Below, piece after piece: positions 1-9,998 of a stretch of 41,796 nucleotides of DNA. The position numbers were made by a program, and so were the translations under genes. Within the stretch, counting starts at the first letter, position 1; each line of letters opens with the position of its first letter. The notes under the pieces are model-generated. The model saw only the letters and a program-made list of their open reading frames with translations, was not told where the DNA came from and made no database searches. Source of the DNA: Acidobacteriota bacterium (lineage in GTDB: Bacteria > Acidobacteriota > Terriglobia > Bryobacterales > Bryobacteraceae); the NCBI GenBank assembly GCA_016215215.1, contig JACRKW010000184.1:1-41796 (forward strand), read 5' to 3'.

Positions 1-1173
1 GTCCACCACGGCGCTTTCCACGCCGCGGCTTCGGCAGTATGCGGCGATCTGGTCGAGCAGTTCCGGCGCATCGTCCTTGAATCGGTTGATGGCCACCAGA
101 ACCGGCACGTGGAACTTCCCCAGGCTCTGCAGGTGACGTTCCAGGTTGCACAGCCCCTTCTGCATCGCCGCGGAATCGAACGGCCCCCTCTCGTCTCCCG
201 AGCCCTGCGTGCACAGCGCCCGCGCGCTGGCGATAAGGACCGCCATCGAAGGCACGATGCCCGACGAAGGCATCACGACGTCGAAGTACTTCTCCGCGCC
301 CAAATCTGCGCCAAAGCCGGTCTCGTTCACCACGTAGTCCGCCAGTTGCAGGCCCATCCTTTGCGAAATGACGCTGGAGGTTCCGTGTGCGATGTTCGCG
401 AACGGGCCGGCGTGCACCAGCGCTGGCGCGCCCTCGGTGGTCTGCACCAGGTTCGGCATGATGGCCTCATTCAGAAGAACCATCATGCCGCCGGTCGCTC
501 TCAGGTCTTCTGCCCTGACCACTTTGCCCTCGAGGTCGAGTCCGATGGCGATCTCGCCCAGGCGCTTCCGCAGATCGGCCCGATCCCGCGCCAGGGCCAG
601 AATCGCCATCACCTCGCTGGCCGCGGTGATCACAAAGCCGGTCTCGCGCGGCACGCCGTTCACCTTCCCGCCAAGTCCGACGATGACGTGCCGCAATGCG
701 CGGTCGTTCATGTCCAACGCCCTGGGCCAGTAGATGTTGTCCACGTCGATGCGCAGTTGGTTGCCGTGGTGCAAATGAGAGTCGATCATCGCCGCCAGCA
801 GGTTGTGCGCGCTGGTCACCGCGTGGAAGTCGCCGTTGAAGTGCAGGTTGATCATCTCGCTGGGAATCACCTGCGAACGGCCGCCGCCTGTGGCGCCGCC
901 TTTCAGACCGAAGACCGGGCCCAGCGACGGCTCCCGCAGCGTCACCACGGCCTGTTTGCCCAGCTTCGCCAACGCCTGCGTGAGCCCTATGGAGACCACC
1001 GTCTTGCCTTCGCCGTGGCTGGTCGGCGTGATGGCCGTCACCAGGATCAGCTTTCCCCGCCGCTCCCCTCTGTCCAGCAGCTCCAGCCTCAGCTTGGCCG
1101 TATACTTCCCGTAGTATTCCAGATAATCATCGGGAATCCCGAGTTTGTCCGCTACTTCGCGAATGAGCAACAT
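1..1173 (-). CDS. fhs: Formate-tetrahydrofolate ligase, C-terminus beyond the window
   Basis: ATP-dependent ligase that joins formate to tetrahydrofolate, giving 10-formyl-THF for one-carbon metabolism in the cytosol. The 391 visible residues start MLLIREVADKLGIP and match the family throughout. The nucleotide loop reads TPTSHGEGKT, two residues unlike the usual TPxGEGKT form, while GEGKT itself is kept. Further family blocks are REPSLGPVFGLKGGATGGG, INLHFNGDFHAVTSAHN and the NIAHGTSSVI region. The start is set by a GGAGGT Shine-Dalgarno sequence six bases before the ATG at 1173. The gene is cut by the window edge; the family is about 555 aa long, so roughly 165 residues are missing. It is divergent from the oxidoreductase at 1231. 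Confidence 0.95.
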   Translation of the reverse strand, partial: MLLIREVADKLGIPDDYLEYYGKYTAKLRLELLDRGERRGKLILVTAITPTSHGEGKTVVSIGLTQALAKLGKQAVVTLREPSLGPVFGLKGGATGGGRSQVIPSEMINLHFNGDFHAVTSAHNLLAAMIDSHLHHGNQLRIDVDNIYWPRALDMNDRALRHVIVGLGGKVNGVPRETGFVITAASEVMAILALARDRADLRKRLGEIAIGLDLEGKVVRAEDLRATGGMMVLLNEAIMPNLVQTTEGAPALVHAGPFANIAHGTSSVISQRMGLQLADYVVNETGFGADLGAEKYFDVVMPSSGIVPSMAVLIASARALCTQGSGDERGPFDSAAMQKGLCNLERHLQSLGKFHVPVLVAINRFKDDAPELLDQIAAYCRSRGVESAVVD

Positions 1174-1215
1174 GGCTCTACCTCCGCGCGCATCGTACCG
1201 CATCCGCGCTCGGGA

Positions 1216-1221
1216 TAGAAT
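1216..1221 (+). promoter_or_regulatory. Candidate -10 element of a leaderless start
   Basis: TAGAAT ends nine bases before the ATG at 1231. If used, transcription would begin one to three bases before the start codon. No -35 match is visible at 16-18 bases. Confidence 0.35.
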
Positions 1222-1230
1222 CGTCCTGAC

Positions 1231-2253
1231 ATGACCCGACGCACGTTTCTTGCGGCAACCCCGGCACTGGCGCAGCCGCCAGCCGGGAAGCTCCGCATCG
1301 CTTTTCTCGGTGCTTCCCATTCCCATGCCGAGGCCAAGATCGGCATCGTCCGCAAATCGCCCTTATGGGACCTTGCCGGAATCGTCGAGGACTCGCCCAC
1401 TGTGCGCGCGCCTTACGAGAAGGCCGGTGTGGCCATTTTGAAGCGGGAGGACGTTCTCACCGATCCGGCCATCTCCGTCATCGCGGTGGAATCCGATGTC
1501 CCCCGGCACGCCAAGGACGGCTTCGCTGCGCTCAACGCCGGTAAGCATGTGCACTTGGAGAAGCCACCCTCGGACAACATGGCCGAGATGCGGGCGCTGG
1601 CAGACGTCGCTCGCCGCCGCGGGCGCCTGCTCCAGATGGGCTACATGTGGCGGCACCACCCCGGCATCAATCTCATGCTCGACGCCGCGCCTAAGGGCTG
1701 GTTCGGGGAGATTTATTTGGTGCGCGGGACCATGAACGACCTCATTGGCGCCGACCGACGCCCCGACTGGAATCGCTTCACCGGCGGGCAGATGTTCGAG
1801 CAGGGCGGCCATCTGCTGGACCCCATCACACGGCTCATGGGGCGGCCTCAGAGAATCACCTCCGTCCTCCGGACCGACGGTAATTTCCGCGATACGGTCA
1901 AGGACAACACCATGGCCGTATTGGAGTATCCGAAAGCGATGGCCGTGGTCACCTTCGCGATTCTCCAGCCTAACTCCAATGCCTATCGATCGCTGGAGAT
2001 TTTCGGCTCCAACGGCACCGCCGTGCTACGCCCGATTGAGCCCCCTGTGCTCGAGATCGATCTCGTCAAAGCGGCTGGCCCTTTCAAGGCCGGACGTCAG
2101 AAGGTGGACCTGCCCGCCTTCCGCCGCTACGAAGGTGACTTCGCGGAGTTGCACCGCTGTGTCAGTTCCAGCCAGCCGCTTTCGGTGACGCTTGAGGAGG
2201 ATCTGCTGGTCCAGCAGGTTCTGCTAGAGGCATCCCGCATGAGCGGCGCATGA
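1231..2253 (+). CDS. Gfo/Idh/MocA-family oxidoreductase with short Tat-like leader
   Basis: Probable NAD(P)-dependent dehydrogenase of 340 aa acting on a sugar, polyol or related substrate; the substrate cannot be read from the sequence. The N-terminus MTRRTFLAATPALAQ has an RRxFL core followed by an alanine-rich stretch, so a Tat-exported precursor is likely although the hydrophobic part is short. A Rossmann strand follows (IAFLGASHSHAE). The family's EKP block is present (HVHLEKPPSDN), where the lysine is catalytic in characterised members. The C-terminal alpha/beta domain holds the GGQMFEQGGHLLDP segment with the usual histidine. No Shine-Dalgarno sequence is seen, but a -10-like hexamer lies just upstream. 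The FAH-family gene follows after 28 bases. Confidence 0.85.
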   Translation: MTRRTFLAATPALAQPPAGKLRIAFLGASHSHAEAKIGIVRKSPLWDLAGIVEDSPTVRAPYEKAGVAILKREDVLTDPAISVIAVESDVPRHAKDGFAALNAGKHVHLEKPPSDNMAEMRALADVARRRGRLLQMGYMWRHHPGINLMLDAAPKGWFGEIYLVRGTMNDLIGADRRPDWNRFTGGQMFEQGGHLLDPITRLMGRPQRITSVLRTDGNFRDTVKDNTMAVLEYPKAMAVVTFAILQPNSNAYRSLEIFGSNGTAVLRPIEPPVLEIDLVKAAGPFKAGRQKVDLPAFRRYEGDFAELHRCVSSSQPLSVTLEEDLLVQQVLLEASRMSGA

Positions 2254-2266
2254 GCTCCGCGTCCGA

Positions 2267-2272
2267 TACAAT
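2267..2272 (+). promoter_or_regulatory. Candidate -10 element of a leaderless start
   Basis: TACAAT ends nine bases before the ATG at 2282, the same spacing as at 1216-1221. No convincing -35 element is present, and the gene could equally be read through from 1231. Confidence 0.3.
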
Positions 2273-2281
2273 GGCTGCGCC

Positions 2282-3124
2282 ATGTCTCCTGTCACACGTC
2301 GCTCTTTGATCGCATCCGCCGCAGCCCAGGGCCTTGTCGACGCAGCCCAATCCGCCGGCGTCGTTCGCTATGTGCGGTTTCTCAAGGGAGGCGCCCCCGC
2401 CTACGGAATGCTGGAAGGCGATACCATCCGCCCGCTGTCGGGTGGCCTCTTTGCCAATCCCCAGCCCTCCGGCGTGAGCGTCAAGCTGTCCTCGGTGAAG
2501 CTCCTCTACCCGGTTAATCCGTCGAAGGTCCTCGCCGTCGGACGCAACTACAAGTCGCACATCGGCACCGCCGTACCCTCGCCGCATCCCGACATCTTCT
2601 ACAAGCCCGTCTCCTGCCTCATCCCAACCGGCGAGAACATCGTCATTCCATCCGATTCGAAAAACACGCACTATGAGGGGGAGCTGGTCCTGATCATCGG
2701 CAAGAAGGCGAGCAACGTGACCGTCCAGCAGGCTAGGGATTACATCTTCGGGGTCACTTGCGGCAACGATGTCAGCGAGAGGGACTGGCAGGGCGGGCCC
2801 AACAAGGATATGCAGTGGTGGCGCGCAAAGGGTGCGGATACCTTCGGCCCCCTCGGACCTTGCATCGCCCGCGGCCTCGACTACGGCAACCTCAAGCTGA
2901 CTACCCGGCTCAACGGTCAGCCCGTGCAGCAGGCGCCCACTTCGGACCTCATCCACGACTGCCACACCATCGTCAGCTTCATCTCGCGATACGTCACCCT
3001 GTTGCCCGGAGATGTCATCTACACGGGCACTCCGGGGACCACTCAGAAGATGAAGCCAGGCGATGTCGTCGAGGTGGAGATCGAGGGCATCGGCACATTG
3101 CGCAACAGCGTTACGCAGGGATAG
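2282..3124 (+). CDS. Fumarylacetoacetate hydrolase family protein
   Basis: 280-aa member of the FAH superfamily, whose members hydrolyse, hydrate or decarboxylate 2-oxo acids in aromatic and sugar-acid catabolism; the exact reaction is not decidable here. The catalytic domain starts near residue 80 (GRNYKSHIG) and contains the metal ligands seen in the family: the E-x-E of HYEGELVLIIGKKA and the aspartate of GVTCGNDVSERDWQ. The end (YTGTPGTT, KPGDVVEVEIEGIGTLRN) is standard. The N-terminus MSPVTRRSLIASAAAQ resembles a Tat leader, which is unusual for this cytosolic family; it may be a remnant or a real export signal. The gene faces guaB tail to tail. Confidence 0.88.
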   Translation: MSPVTRRSLIASAAAQGLVDAAQSAGVVRYVRFLKGGAPAYGMLEGDTIRPLSGGLFANPQPSGVSVKLSSVKLLYPVNPSKVLAVGRNYKSHIGTAVPSPHPDIFYKPVSCLIPTGENIVIPSDSKNTHYEGELVLIIGKKASNVTVQQARDYIFGVTCGNDVSERDWQGGPNKDMQWWRAKGADTFGPLGPCIARGLDYGNLKLTTRLNGQPVQQAPTSDLIHDCHTIVSFISRYVTLLPGDVIYTGTPGTTQKMKPGDVVEVEIEGIGTLRNSVTQG

Positions 3125-3143
3125 GAGGAGGTCTCATTACTGA

Positions 3144-3164
3144 CCGGTCCAGCGGCGCTGCCGG
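3144..3164. terminator. Candidate hairpin between convergent genes
   Basis: CCGG-TC-CAGC-GGC-GCTG-CCGG can fold as an eight-base-pair stem with a two-base bulge, midway between the ends of the FAH-family gene and guaB. There is no T tract on either side, so intrinsic termination is uncertain. Confidence 0.3.
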
Positions 3165-3170
3165 AGCCCG

Positions 3171-4634
<1,464 letters not shown>

Positions 4635-4658
4635 TTATGTTACCAAAGCGCTCCATAC

Positions 4659-6338
4659 TCACCGGACCACCGGCAGGTCCACCCGCGACGGCGTGCCTGT
4701 CCCGTGATAGACGTTCTGCGCGGCCGGCCGCATCTCCTTCTCGTCGGCCTGTGCGCGGCCGGTGTTCAAGTTGCGGTCATACTTCGGGAAATTGCTGCTG
4801 GAGATCTCAATTCGGATGCGATGCCCGGTACGGAACACGTTGCTGGTGACGCCCGCCGGGACGACGATACGCTCCACCGCGCCTGGCCGGTAGTGGGCTG
4901 CGTGGTCCAGGCCCTCCCTGTAGCGTAGCCTCAGGATGCCGTCGCACAGCAGCTTGGCCCTGCCGTCCGGCTGAACGTCCACCAGCTTGGCGGTAAAGTC
5001 CGTGTCGGGTGCGGAACTGGAGACCCACAGTACCGCCCGCACGGCGCCGGCGATCTCGATATCGGACTTGAGTTCCCCGCTGGTGTAGACGAGGACGTCC
5101 TTCCGGCCTTCCACCTTGCGTTGATCGAGCGGCCCCCAGGGCAAAACGCGCGCGTTGCAGCAGACTGCGCCGCCCACGGTCGGCACGGCTTTACGGGGGT
5201 CGTAGTCGAAGTGGTCCTTGCCGCCCCGGCGCGGCTCGCGGGCGACCAGTTCACCGTCGCCGTTCAGAGAATTGGCGCCCTTGCCGCTGGTCAGGTAAAA
5301 CGGGACTAGCGCGGAACCCTCCGGCGGCCAGACCGCGCTTTCGCGCCACTCGTTCACGCCCTGGACGAAGTAGCGGACCAACGGCTCCGGCGCGGGCGCG
5401 CTCTGCCGGAGGTGGGCGTCGAACCACTCGATCTCCATGCGTCGCAGCGGTTGTGAAGCTTGTGTGCCGAAATCGGCCTCAGGCATTGCGGGGCTCAGGT
5501 TGTGTCCCCACGGTCCGATGATGATGCGCGCCGCGCGCCCCAGTGCGCGCATGGCGGACCACATCTCCAGGTCGGACTCGGCGAAGTTGTCGTACCAGCC
5601 GGATTCGATCAGAGCCGGCGTCTTCACGCTCTCCAGGCGAGCCCGCGTGCTCATCACGCGCCAGTGGGCGTCGTAGGCCGGATGGTCCATGGCCTTCTGA
5701 TAGAAGTCCAGGCGCCTGCCGGCGGCGAGCCGGTCCGCCCCGCGCAATGGCAGGTAGGTCACCAGTCTCTGAAACTCGGGGATCTTCGCGTCTGGCGGCT
5801 TGTAGTTCTCTGAGATCCAGCGGAGCCGGTGGCCAAGCTTGAAAGCTCCGCCTGGCGAGTAGAACCGGTCCAGGTAATCGTCGCCGCCTGCCACGGCGGG
5901 CGCGATGGCTTTCAGCGCCGCGTGGCCGCTCAGCGCCGCCCGCCACTGAGCGATGCCCACGTAGGACCCGCCGAACATGCCGATCCGGCCGTCGCTCCAG
6001 TTCTGGTGCGTGATCCAGGTGAGCGTATCCTCGCCGTCACGCAGTTCCTGGGCGAACTGGTCGAAGACACCCTCGCTGTCGTGCCGACCTCGGACGTCCT
6101 GTGTGACCACGGCGTAGCCGCGATCCACAAACGCCTTCAGGCCCGGCGTCAACTCCGTCACCTTGCCGTACGGCGTGCGATTCAGCACCGCCGGATAACG
6201 AGTGGACGCCGCCGGACGGAAGATGTTGGCGCAGAGCCGGACGCCATCGCGCATCGGCACTTTCACGTGCAGCATGATCACCGGCTCGGCCACGCCGGCC
6301 AGAGACCAAAAGTACAGGCTGAGCAGCCGCAGGATCAT
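4659..6338 (-). CDS. CocE/NonD-type hydrolase, peptidase S15 family
   Basis: 559-aa alpha/beta hydrolase of the X-Pro dipeptidyl-peptidase/cocaine-esterase family; members cleave esters, amides or beta-lactams, and the substrate is not evident. Residues 1-18 (MILRLLSLYFWSLAGVAE) are a likely signal peptide or anchor. The family motifs are present: VPMRDGVRLCANIFRP at the start of the catalytic domain, nucleophile elbow GGSYVG, the aspartate region GWYDNFAES, and the histidine of GPWGHN. The C-terminal half is the usual jelly-roll (VSSSAPDTDFTAKL, HRIRIEISSSNFP). I chose ATG 6338 because it overlaps the yggS stop as ATGA; a longer reading frame upstream is only yggS antisense-frame sequence without hydrolase homology. 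Confidence 0.88.
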   Translation of the reverse strand: MILRLLSLYFWSLAGVAEPVIMLHVKVPMRDGVRLCANIFRPAASTRYPAVLNRTPYGKVTELTPGLKAFVDRGYAVVTQDVRGRHDSEGVFDQFAQELRDGEDTLTWITHQNWSDGRIGMFGGSYVGIAQWRAALSGHAALKAIAPAVAGGDDYLDRFYSPGGAFKLGHRLRWISENYKPPDAKIPEFQRLVTYLPLRGADRLAAGRRLDFYQKAMDHPAYDAHWRVMSTRARLESVKTPALIESGWYDNFAESDLEMWSAMRALGRAARIIIGPWGHNLSPAMPEADFGTQASQPLRRMEIEWFDAHLRQSAPAPEPLVRYFVQGVNEWRESAVWPPEGSALVPFYLTSGKGANSLNGDGELVAREPRRGGKDHFDYDPRKAVPTVGGAVCCNARVLPWGPLDQRKVEGRKDVLVYTSGELKSDIEIAGAVRAVLWVSSSAPDTDFTAKLVDVQPDGRAKLLCDGILRLRYREGLDHAAHYRPGAVERIVVPAGVTSNVFRTGHRIRIEISSSNFPKYDRNLNTGRAQADEKEMRPAAQNVYHGTGTPSRVDLPVVR

Positions 6339-7000
6339 GCCCGCTTTCTCGATCCGAACAGGGCTGTGCCCACCCGGACCATGGTGGAGCCCTCTTCGAT
6401 GGCCGTCTCCAGATCGTGGGACATGCCCATGGACAGTTGGCTGAGCCCGTGCGCGGCGGCAAGCTGCCGCAACCGCGCGAAGTAAGGCCGCGAGGCCTCG
6501 GCGTCGTCTGACCACGGCGGCATGGTCATCAGCCCCGTCAATGTGAGGTTCGGGCAGGCGCGCACCTCATCCACGACTTGCGGCAGGTTCGCGGGCTCGC
6601 AACCGTACTTGCTCTCCTCGGTCGAGAGTTTGACCTCGATCATCACCTCCAGAGGGCGGCAGCATTCGTTCAGCCGCCGAGCCAGTTTGCCGGAGTCCAC
6701 CGTCTGGACTACCTGAAACAACTCGCCGGCGCGGCGGCTCTTGTTGGACTGAAGGTGGCCGATCAGGTGAAAGCGCGCGCCGTCCAGCCCGGAAACGAGA
6801 GGCGCTTTGGTTTCGAACTCCTGCACATAGTTCTCGCCGAATTCGCGCAGGCCCGCTGCATGGGCGTCGAGGATGACCTGCGCCGGGAAGACTTTGGTGA
6901 CCGCGAGCAGGGTTACCTCATCGCGGCGGCGGCCGGCGCGGGCGCAGGCCGCGGCGATGCGCGACTCCACTTCGTCGATGCGGTCTTTCAGTCCCACCAC
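6335..7000 (-). CDS. yggS: PLP homeostasis protein, YggS/PLPBP family
   Basis: Single-domain pyridoxal-phosphate-binding barrel of about 221 aa, involved in vitamin B6 and amino/keto-acid homeostasis; no catalytic activity is established for the family. VTLLAVTKVFPAQVI carries the PLP lysine. Other family blocks are FGENYVQEF, FHLIGHLQSNKSR, MIEVKLSTEESKYG, LTLTGLMTMPPW, LSMGMSHDLETAIEEGSTMVRVGTALFG. The frame is open further upstream, but homology begins only at the GTG codons at 7000 and 6997, so one of these is the start. There is no clear Shine-Dalgarno sequence; a -10-like TATAGA lies six bases before GTG 7000. It is coupled to the hydrolase by an ATGA overlap. Confidence 0.92.
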   Translation of the reverse strand: MVGLKDRIDEVESRIAAACARAGRRRDEVTLLAVTKVFPAQVILDAHAAGLREFGENYVQEFETKAPLVSGLDGARFHLIGHLQSNKSRRAGELFQVVQTVDSGKLARRLNECCRPLEVMIEVKLSTEESKYGCEPANLPQVVDEVRACPNLTLTGLMTMPPWSDDAEASRPYFARLRQLAAAHGLSQLSMGMSHDLETAIEEGSTMVRVGTALFGSRKRA

Positions 7001-7004
7001 AAGA

Positions 7005-7014
7005 ATTCTATACT
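7005..7014. promoter_or_regulatory. Divergent -10 elements shared by yggS and the 7022 gene
   Basis: On the plus strand TATACT (7009-7014) ends seven bases before GTG 7022. On the minus strand TATAGA (7012-7007) ends six bases before GTG 7000. The two hexamers overlap in a 21-base gap, so both genes would have leaderless or nearly leaderless transcripts and polymerase binding would be mutually exclusive. -35 elements are not recognisable. Confidence 0.4.
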
Positions 7015-7021
7015 GGGAGCG

Positions 7022-8539
7022 GTGCCTGCCCCCCGGAAGGCGGCCCGCACAGCGCCGGTGGCTGCGCTGCGGAAAGAGGTCGAGAGCTTCCTCGACTCCT
7101 GCCAATCTCCCATCTTCATTGAACCGGGCGATGCTCCTTTCGCCATCGATTCGTCCACGTGCTCTCTGACCGATCGCCCGGACTGCCTGCTGATCGAGGT
7201 GTGGGACGAGGCTCGCAATCTGGCGCGGCGCGTCATGCAAGTGGTGCAGCGGCGGCCCGGACGCCTGACGCTGGAGGTGTTGCGCTTTGGCGGCCGCAGC
7301 GGGACGGTGACGCTGGCTGACGCGGCGCACCCGCGTTCGACGGCGACGCTATTGCGGTCGTCGCGCGAGATTCTGCGCGAGCACCTGAGGCGCTGGCTGA
7401 GCAGGCAGTTCCCGGGTTGGCGCACCGTAGATCTGACCTCGGGCGCGGACCTGGAGCACACGCTATCGCCGTCCTGCCCTCGCGCGCTGATAGCAACAGG
7501 GAACAGGCAGTGGGCGGTGCTGGCCGTGCCTCCGGCGCATTCCGGCTCGGCGCTCACACACGGCCTGCTGTGGCTGGATTACCTGCGGCGGCGGGAAGCG
7601 CCGCGGGCCGTGGAAGGCCTGGTGCTCTTCCTGCCGGCCGGCCATGAGTCGTCTACGCTGTTGCGGCTCAGGCACCTGCGCGTGGAGACAAGTGTATTCC
7701 GCTACGACGAAACCGGCTTCGAAGCGCCGGTCGACGCGGCTGACCACGGCAACCTGATCACCCGATTGGAACCCTGGCAGCAGGCGGCGCCGGAGCCGGT
7801 GACCGACGGCGAGCGGTGGGCACGGTCGGTGTCGCTCCTGCCCGACGTGGAGGTCATCACCGCTGCGCCGGGGGTGTGGAGCCTGCGGGTGCGGGGGTTG
7901 GAGTTTGCCCGGTTGACCGGCGGCGTGTTGACGGTGGGCGTGGATCGGAAGCGGCCCGCGCGCTCGCTGGAAGCTGTGGAACGCCTGGCACGAGAGCTGG
8001 CCTGCTTCCGGCGGCACTGCGGCCCGGAGCCAGCGCATCCATGGTTCATACGGAATCCGGAGGCCTGGCTCGAGTCGGTGATGCGGCGGCGCGTGACGCT
8101 GCTCGACGCCAGGCTGCTGGAGAGGCCCGTGTACGGGCAGGTGCCGGCGGTGGCCGGATTGGAAAGAGGCGTCTTGGACCTGCTGGCCGTGGATCGTGAC
8201 GGCCGGCTGGCGGTGATCGAACTAAAGGCCTCGGAGGACCCCGACCTGCCGCTGCAGGCATTGGACTACTGGATGCGCGTCGCGCACCATGCGGCGATGG
8301 GCGATTTCACGGCGAACGGCTATTTTCCCGGATTGCCCGTCAGCGTTCGTCCGCCGAAGCTGTATCTGGTGGCGCCGGCGATGGAGTTCCATCCGACGAC
8401 GGAGGCGCTACTGTCGTTCTACGAGCCGCAAGTGGAGGTTGAACGTGTGGGGCTTGGCGTAGAATGGCAGTTGAGTCCGCGCGTGGTGCTGCGGGCCGGC
8501 GGCTCGGAGCGGCCGGAGTGGCATCCGGCGCGGGAATGA
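7022..8539 (+). CDS. Uncharacterised protein with C-terminal PD-(D/E)xK nuclease-like motif
   Basis: 505-aa protein I do not recognise as a named family. Near the C-terminus, D386 (ERGVLDLLAV) is followed by E400 and K402 (RLAVIELKAS) and Q412 (LQALDYW). This is the D-x(n)-E-x-K pattern plus glutamine typical of PD-(D/E)xK nucleases such as NucS/DUF91-type domains, so DNA cleavage or a related role is inferred. Residues 118-230 hold a second strand-helix pattern (RALIATGNRQWAVLAVP, ALTHGLLWLDYLRR, VEGLVLFLP) that could be a degenerate copy of such a fold; this is weak. No signal peptide or membrane segment is seen. GTG 7022 was chosen because the frame upstream overlaps yggS antisense and GGGAG sits just before it. 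It overlaps the next gene as ATGA. Confidence 0.75.
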   Translation: MPAPRKAARTAPVAALRKEVESFLDSCQSPIFIEPGDAPFAIDSSTCSLTDRPDCLLIEVWDEARNLARRVMQVVQRRPGRLTLEVLRFGGRSGTVTLADAAHPRSTATLLRSSREILREHLRRWLSRQFPGWRTVDLTSGADLEHTLSPSCPRALIATGNRQWAVLAVPPAHSGSALTHGLLWLDYLRRREAPRAVEGLVLFLPAGHESSTLLRLRHLRVETSVFRYDETGFEAPVDAADHGNLITRLEPWQQAAPEPVTDGERWARSVSLLPDVEVITAAPGVWSLRVRGLEFARLTGGVLTVGVDRKRPARSLEAVERLARELACFRRHCGPEPAHPWFIRNPEAWLESVMRRRVTLLDARLLERPVYGQVPAVAGLERGVLDLLAVDRDGRLAVIELKASEDPDLPLQALDYWMRVAHHAAMGDFTANGYFPGLPVSVRPPKLYLVAPAMEFHPTTEALLSFYEPQVEVERVGLGVEWQLSPRVVLRAGGSERPEWHPARE

Positions 8540-9423
8540 GTGGAACCATGGCATTTCTGGAACAGGTCCGCAAGGTGATCAGCCGGGTGAACCCGGCGGA
8601 GATCCGGGAGGCGTCCGAGCGGCGTGTGCGAATGCTGGTGGAGGCCACCTCAAGCGCCGCCTACGCGGCGATGGAAGATTACCTGACGCCGGCCGGGTTG
8701 TCACGCGAGAAGCGAATGGAGGCGGCCCTGACATTGACCAGGGCGTGCGACGGAGACGCCGGCGGGCGTTTTCACCTCGTGCTGATCGAGACCGGCCTGC
8801 CGGTCCCGGAAGGCTGGGATCTGCATAAGGATGCCTTCGAGTTCGACCCGCGGCGGCCCCACTGGCTGGTGAGCGACATCCTGGAGCATCGGCAGGATCT
8901 GGGCCTGCCGCTGGCGCGGTTGTTCCCGCCGTTCCGTGCGGCGATGGTCAAGGCGACGATCCACGAAGTTGCCAAGGAAAACGCGATGTTCAGCGTCCTG
9001 ACCGCCTTGCCGAACGTGGTGCCGAGCGTGGCGGAGTTGCCGTGGGTGGTGGGCGAGTTCGCCTCCGACACCGCGGTGCTCACGGGCAATCAGATCCGCA
9101 TGGCCTTCGTGCTGGCGGCGGCCAGCGACCGTCCGGTTGGATTCAAGGAGCAGCGCTCGGAGATCGGCTCGATCATCGCCGGGGCGTGGGGCTGGCGGGC
9201 GGCGGCGCGCGAGCTGGCTGGCAAGATTCCGTTCGGCGGTGGATTGATCCCTAAGGCGGCCATCGCCTATGCCGGCACGTACGTGGTTGGGCTTTCGCTG
9301 GAGCGGGTGTACCGCATCGGCTACGGGCTCTCGCGGGCCGAGCGCCGTGAGGCATTCGACGCGGCGCTGGGCAAAGGCAAGGAAGTGGCGGCGCAGTTGT
9401 TAGGCAAGGTTCGAGGCAAGTGA
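8536..9423 (+). CDS. DUF697-like protein of unknown function
   Basis: 295-aa protein starting MSGTMAFLEQVRKVISRVNP. The C-terminal half has the hydrophobic, glycine/proline-rich pattern of DUF697-type domains: VLTALPNVVPSVAELPWVV, LTGNQIRMAFVLAAASDR, and then GKIPFGGGLIPKAAIAYAG. These segments could associate with or insert into the membrane, but no classical long transmembrane helix is clear. The N-terminal 150 residues look soluble and helical. ATG 8536 overlaps the preceding stop (ATGA); an alternative ATG lies at 8548. It is coupled on both sides, so its role is probably tied to the nuclease-like protein and the thioredoxin-fold protein. Function unknown. Confidence 0.75.
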   Translation: MSGTMAFLEQVRKVISRVNPAEIREASERRVRMLVEATSSAAYAAMEDYLTPAGLSREKRMEAALTLTRACDGDAGGRFHLVLIETGLPVPEGWDLHKDAFEFDPRRPHWLVSDILEHRQDLGLPLARLFPPFRAAMVKATIHEVAKENAMFSVLTALPNVVPSVAELPWVVGEFASDTAVLTGNQIRMAFVLAAASDRPVGFKEQRSEIGSIIAGAWGWRAAARELAGKIPFGGGLIPKAAIAYAGTYVVGLSLERVYRIGYGLSRAERREAFDAALGKGKEVAAQLLGKVRGK

Positions 9424-9998
9424 AACTGGCGGTTGCATTGACGATGACGGCGATAACGGCTTTTGCACAGGGCCCGCTGATCGAGGGCAAGAAGGACAGC
9501 CCAGTGCGGGTGGTGATTTGGGAAGATCTGCAGTGCCCGGATTGCGCGGACTTCCGCAAGATGCTGGATGAGAAGCTGCTGCCGAAGTACGGCGCGAAGG
9601 TGGCGTTCGAGCACAGGGACTTCCCGCTGGCGAAGCACTCCTGGGCTCGGCGGGCGGCAGTGGCGGCGCGGTATATCCAAGGCATCAGCGAAGAGGCAGG
9701 CATCACGTTCCGGCGGGAGACGATGGCTGCGATCCGGGAGATCAAGGCTGGAACGTTCGAGGGGTGGTTAAAGAAGTTCTGCGAGTCGCACGGGTTGGAC
9801 CCGGGCAAAGCGGCCGCGGCTTTGTCGGATGAACGGCTCAACGCGCTGGTCCAGAAGGATTTCGAAGAAGGTACCGCGCGGGGGATTGCGCGGACGCCGA
9901 CTGCTCTGGTGAACGGCGAGCCGTTCATCGAGACGTTCACGCTGGAGGAGATATCGAAGGGGATCGAGTCGGCGCTGAAGGAGAACGGCATCGAATGA
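9420..9998 (+). CDS. Secreted DsbA/thioredoxin-fold oxidoreductase (CPDC)
   Basis: 192-aa protein with a short signal peptide (MKLAVALTMTAITAFAQ) and a thioredoxin-like fold of the DsbA/Thioredoxin_4 type. The redox pair is in WEDLQCPDCADF (CxxC), and the cis-proline loop is RTPTALVNGEPF. It should act in the periplasm as a thiol-disulfide oxidase, reductase or isomerase. The start is GTG 9420, overlapping the previous stop as GTGA; this start is needed to include the signal peptide. It overlaps the SDR gene by ATGA. Its partner proteins are not evident. Confidence 0.85.
   Translation: MKLAVALTMTAITAFAQGPLIEGKKDSPVRVVIWEDLQCPDCADFRKMLDEKLLPKYGAKVAFEHRDFPLAKHSWARRAAVAARYIQGISEEAGITFRRETMAAIREIKAGTFEGWLKKFCESHGLDPGKAAAALSDERLNALVQKDFEEGTARGIARTPTALVNGEPFIETFTLEEISKGIESALKENGIE

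Noticed and set aside
109-1218. 369-aa open frame on the plus strand
   Set aside because: Antisense to formate-tetrahydrofolate ligase; high-GC shadow with His/Arg/Gln-rich sequence and no homology.
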